Translations under genes and position numbers: made by a program
NCBI RefSeq assembly: GCF_000148725.1
Contig: NZ_GL476319.1
Location: 186,311-250,310, forward strand
Reading direction: 5' to 3'
DNA from: Roseibium sp. TrichSKD4
GTDB taxonomy: Bacteria > Pseudomonadota > Alphaproteobacteria > Rhizobiales > Stappiaceae
Length of the DNA: 64,000 nucleotides
Notes under the pieces: model-generated
The model's input: the letters and a program-made list of their open reading frames with translations, nothing else
Databases searched by the model: none
Told to the model about the DNA's origin: nothing
Shown here: positions 63,152-64,000 of the stretch, piece after piece
How the letters are laid out: the number at the start of each line of letters is the position of its first letter
How positions within the stretch are numbered: the stretch's first letter is position 1

Positions 63152-63676
63152 TCAGGGCTCTGGCCAAGAAATTTCTCCGCCTGTCAACGTTTCGGTGTCC
63201 TGATTGCCAAGCAAGTCAGCGGCTTTGAACATATAGGCAGCCAAAGCGTTTTGTGCGACCGGTTCATCGCTTTCCGGGAAAACATTTCGCCCAATCGCCG
63301 CGGCCAGTCCTTCCAGATCCTGCTCATCCAGGGCCGTCGAGTAGACTTCCGCCCGGCCGTAAAAGGCTTCTCCCATCTTACGCACTTTCTTCGGTACGCG
63401 TGTATCACTGACACCCATTTCCCGAAGAGAGGCATCCATATCTTGCGCAAACACGTCGAAAACCGTTTGGGAAAACGCGCTGATCTTTTTCCCTTCACCA
63501 CGAAGTCGGCGGAAATAGAGGATTGCATGGATCAAAACCATGTCAAAGCGCCCATCTACCGTATCAGGTACGGCATATTTGGTATAAAAGGCCGGTTGCC
63601 GCGCTTGAGCCACGATTTGCCTGTAGACGCCAGTCTCGGCATCCAGATTTCGCCGCTTGAAGAGGCCAAAGAGCAT
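63152..63676 (-). CDS. Ubiquinol-cytochrome c chaperone (CBP3 family)
   Basis: A 174-residue member of the CBP3/UQCC family, needed for assembly of cytochrome bc1 in mitochondria. Motifs are ARQPAFYTKYAVPDTVDGRFDMVLIHAILYFRRLRGEG and FDVFAQDMDASLREMGVSDTRVPKKVRKMGEAFYGR. ATG 63676 has AGGAGA upstream and starts the family region; a longer frame from 63796 would run into the bamE promoter. It lies directly before yceD. Confidence 0.9.
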   Translation of the reverse strand: MLFGLFKRRNLDAETGVYRQIVAQARQPAFYTKYAVPDTVDGRFDMVLIHAILYFRRLRGEGKKISAFSQTVFDVFAQDMDASLREMGVSDTRVPKKVRKMGEAFYGRAEVYSTALDEQDLEGLAAAIGRNVFPESDEPVAQNALAAYMFKAADLLGNQDTETLTGGEISWPEP

Positions 63677-63794
63677 AAAGGTCTCCTGGATAAGAATGTT
63701 GCCAAAGGGGCCTTTCCCACGGTAGGGATTTGCCCAAGAACCGAAAGAACGAAAACATGCCAATATCCTGCGTTGGCGTAACAGGAAAATCTGC

Positions 63795-64000
63795 ATGAGA
63801 CTGAAGGCTCAAGCCGTCCTTATTCCATTGTTGCTGGCTCTGCCACTCGGTGGGTGTTTCACCAAGACTTATACACATGGGCACGTCATAACCAACTCCA
63901 TGCTGGAGCAGGTTCAGGTGGGCTCCAGCCAGGAACAGGTTCAACTTGTTCTAGGTTCGCCGTCGACAACGTCAAACCTCAATGGCCAAGCCTACTACTA
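63795..64000 (+). CDS. bamE: Outer-membrane assembly lipoprotein BamE (partial)
   Basis: The 3' part lies beyond the right edge; 68 codons are visible. A signal peptide ends in a GGC lipobox with cysteine 21. It is followed by GHVITNSMLEQVQVGSSQEQVQLVLGSPSTTSNLNGQAYY, the start of the SmpA/OmlA domain. AGGAAA precedes ATG 63795. It is divergent from the CBP3-type gene with a 118-bp spacer, a neighbourhood common in alphaproteobacteria. Confidence 0.93.
   Translation, partial: MRLKAQAVLIPLLLALPLGGCFTKTYTHGHVITNSMLEQVQVGSSQEQVQLVLGSPSTTSNLNGQAYY

Overview
The window looks like chromosomal DNA of an alphaproteobacterium. The strongest signs are the contiguous plsX-fabH-ihfA-merR block with a YceD/DUF177 gene, a CBP3-type ubiquinol-cytochrome c chaperone gene and a bamE gene beside it; a pobA-pcaDCHG operon divergent from a pcaQ-type LysR gene; and a ctaA/DUF2842 pair. 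The family assignment (a marine Stappiaceae/Roseibium-like member of the Hyphomicrobiales) is inference from gene content, not shown by any single marker.

Layout. (1) 1-8535: a minus-strand catabolic operon that converts 4-hydroxybenzoate to protocatechuate (PobA) and on through ring cleavage (PcaGH), PcaB, PcaC and PcaD to beta-ketoadipate. It carries a BKACE-family enzyme where pcaIJ/pcaF might be expected, and TRAP transporter genes (dctP, dctQ) at its end. PcaQ is divergent, with an inverted repeat in the shared promoter region. (2) 8559-30472: a type VI secretion locus with tssM-tssA on the minus strand and tssB-C-E-F-G-tagH-tssJ-K-L-H, a sigma-54 activator (vasH-like) and vasI on the plus strand. 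tagH is split by a 1483-bp IS5-type element. No hcp, vgrG or PAAR gene is present. (3) 30518-32320: a DUF4399 protein, an ECF sigma factor and its anti-sigma partner. (4) 32323-39891: an acetate-type sodium symporter with its DUF4212 small subunit, a cNMP/CBS/DUF294 protein, a small membrane protein, and an exonuclease fused to a membrane-bound PAS-like module. A second copy of the same IS, in opposite orientation, lies inside this set. (5) 40626-43415: metY, ctaA and DUF2842. (6) 43375-53103: an exopolysaccharide cluster (polysaccharide deacetylase, CelD-type acetyltransferase, Wzc-like protein with a degenerate kinase domain, Wza-like exporter, GT4, priming glycosyltransferase, Wzy/ligase), closed by tRNA-Pro(GGG). 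(7) 53481-59178: a diguanylate cyclase, a small protein, a cytochrome P450, a frameshifted glycerophosphodiesterase and a DUF4261-type protein. (8) 59206-64000: merR, ihfA, fabH, plsX, yceD, the CBP3 gene and the start of bamE.

The two IS copies are inverted relative to each other and enclose about 12.6 kb (tssJ-vasI, the sigma operon and the exonuclease), so this segment could invert by recombination. The most unusual coding content is the PAS/membrane-DEDDh exonuclease next to the symporter and CBS/DUF294 protein, and the Wzc-like protein that has lost its Walker A motif. I saw no CRISPR array, prophage or recognisable defence island.
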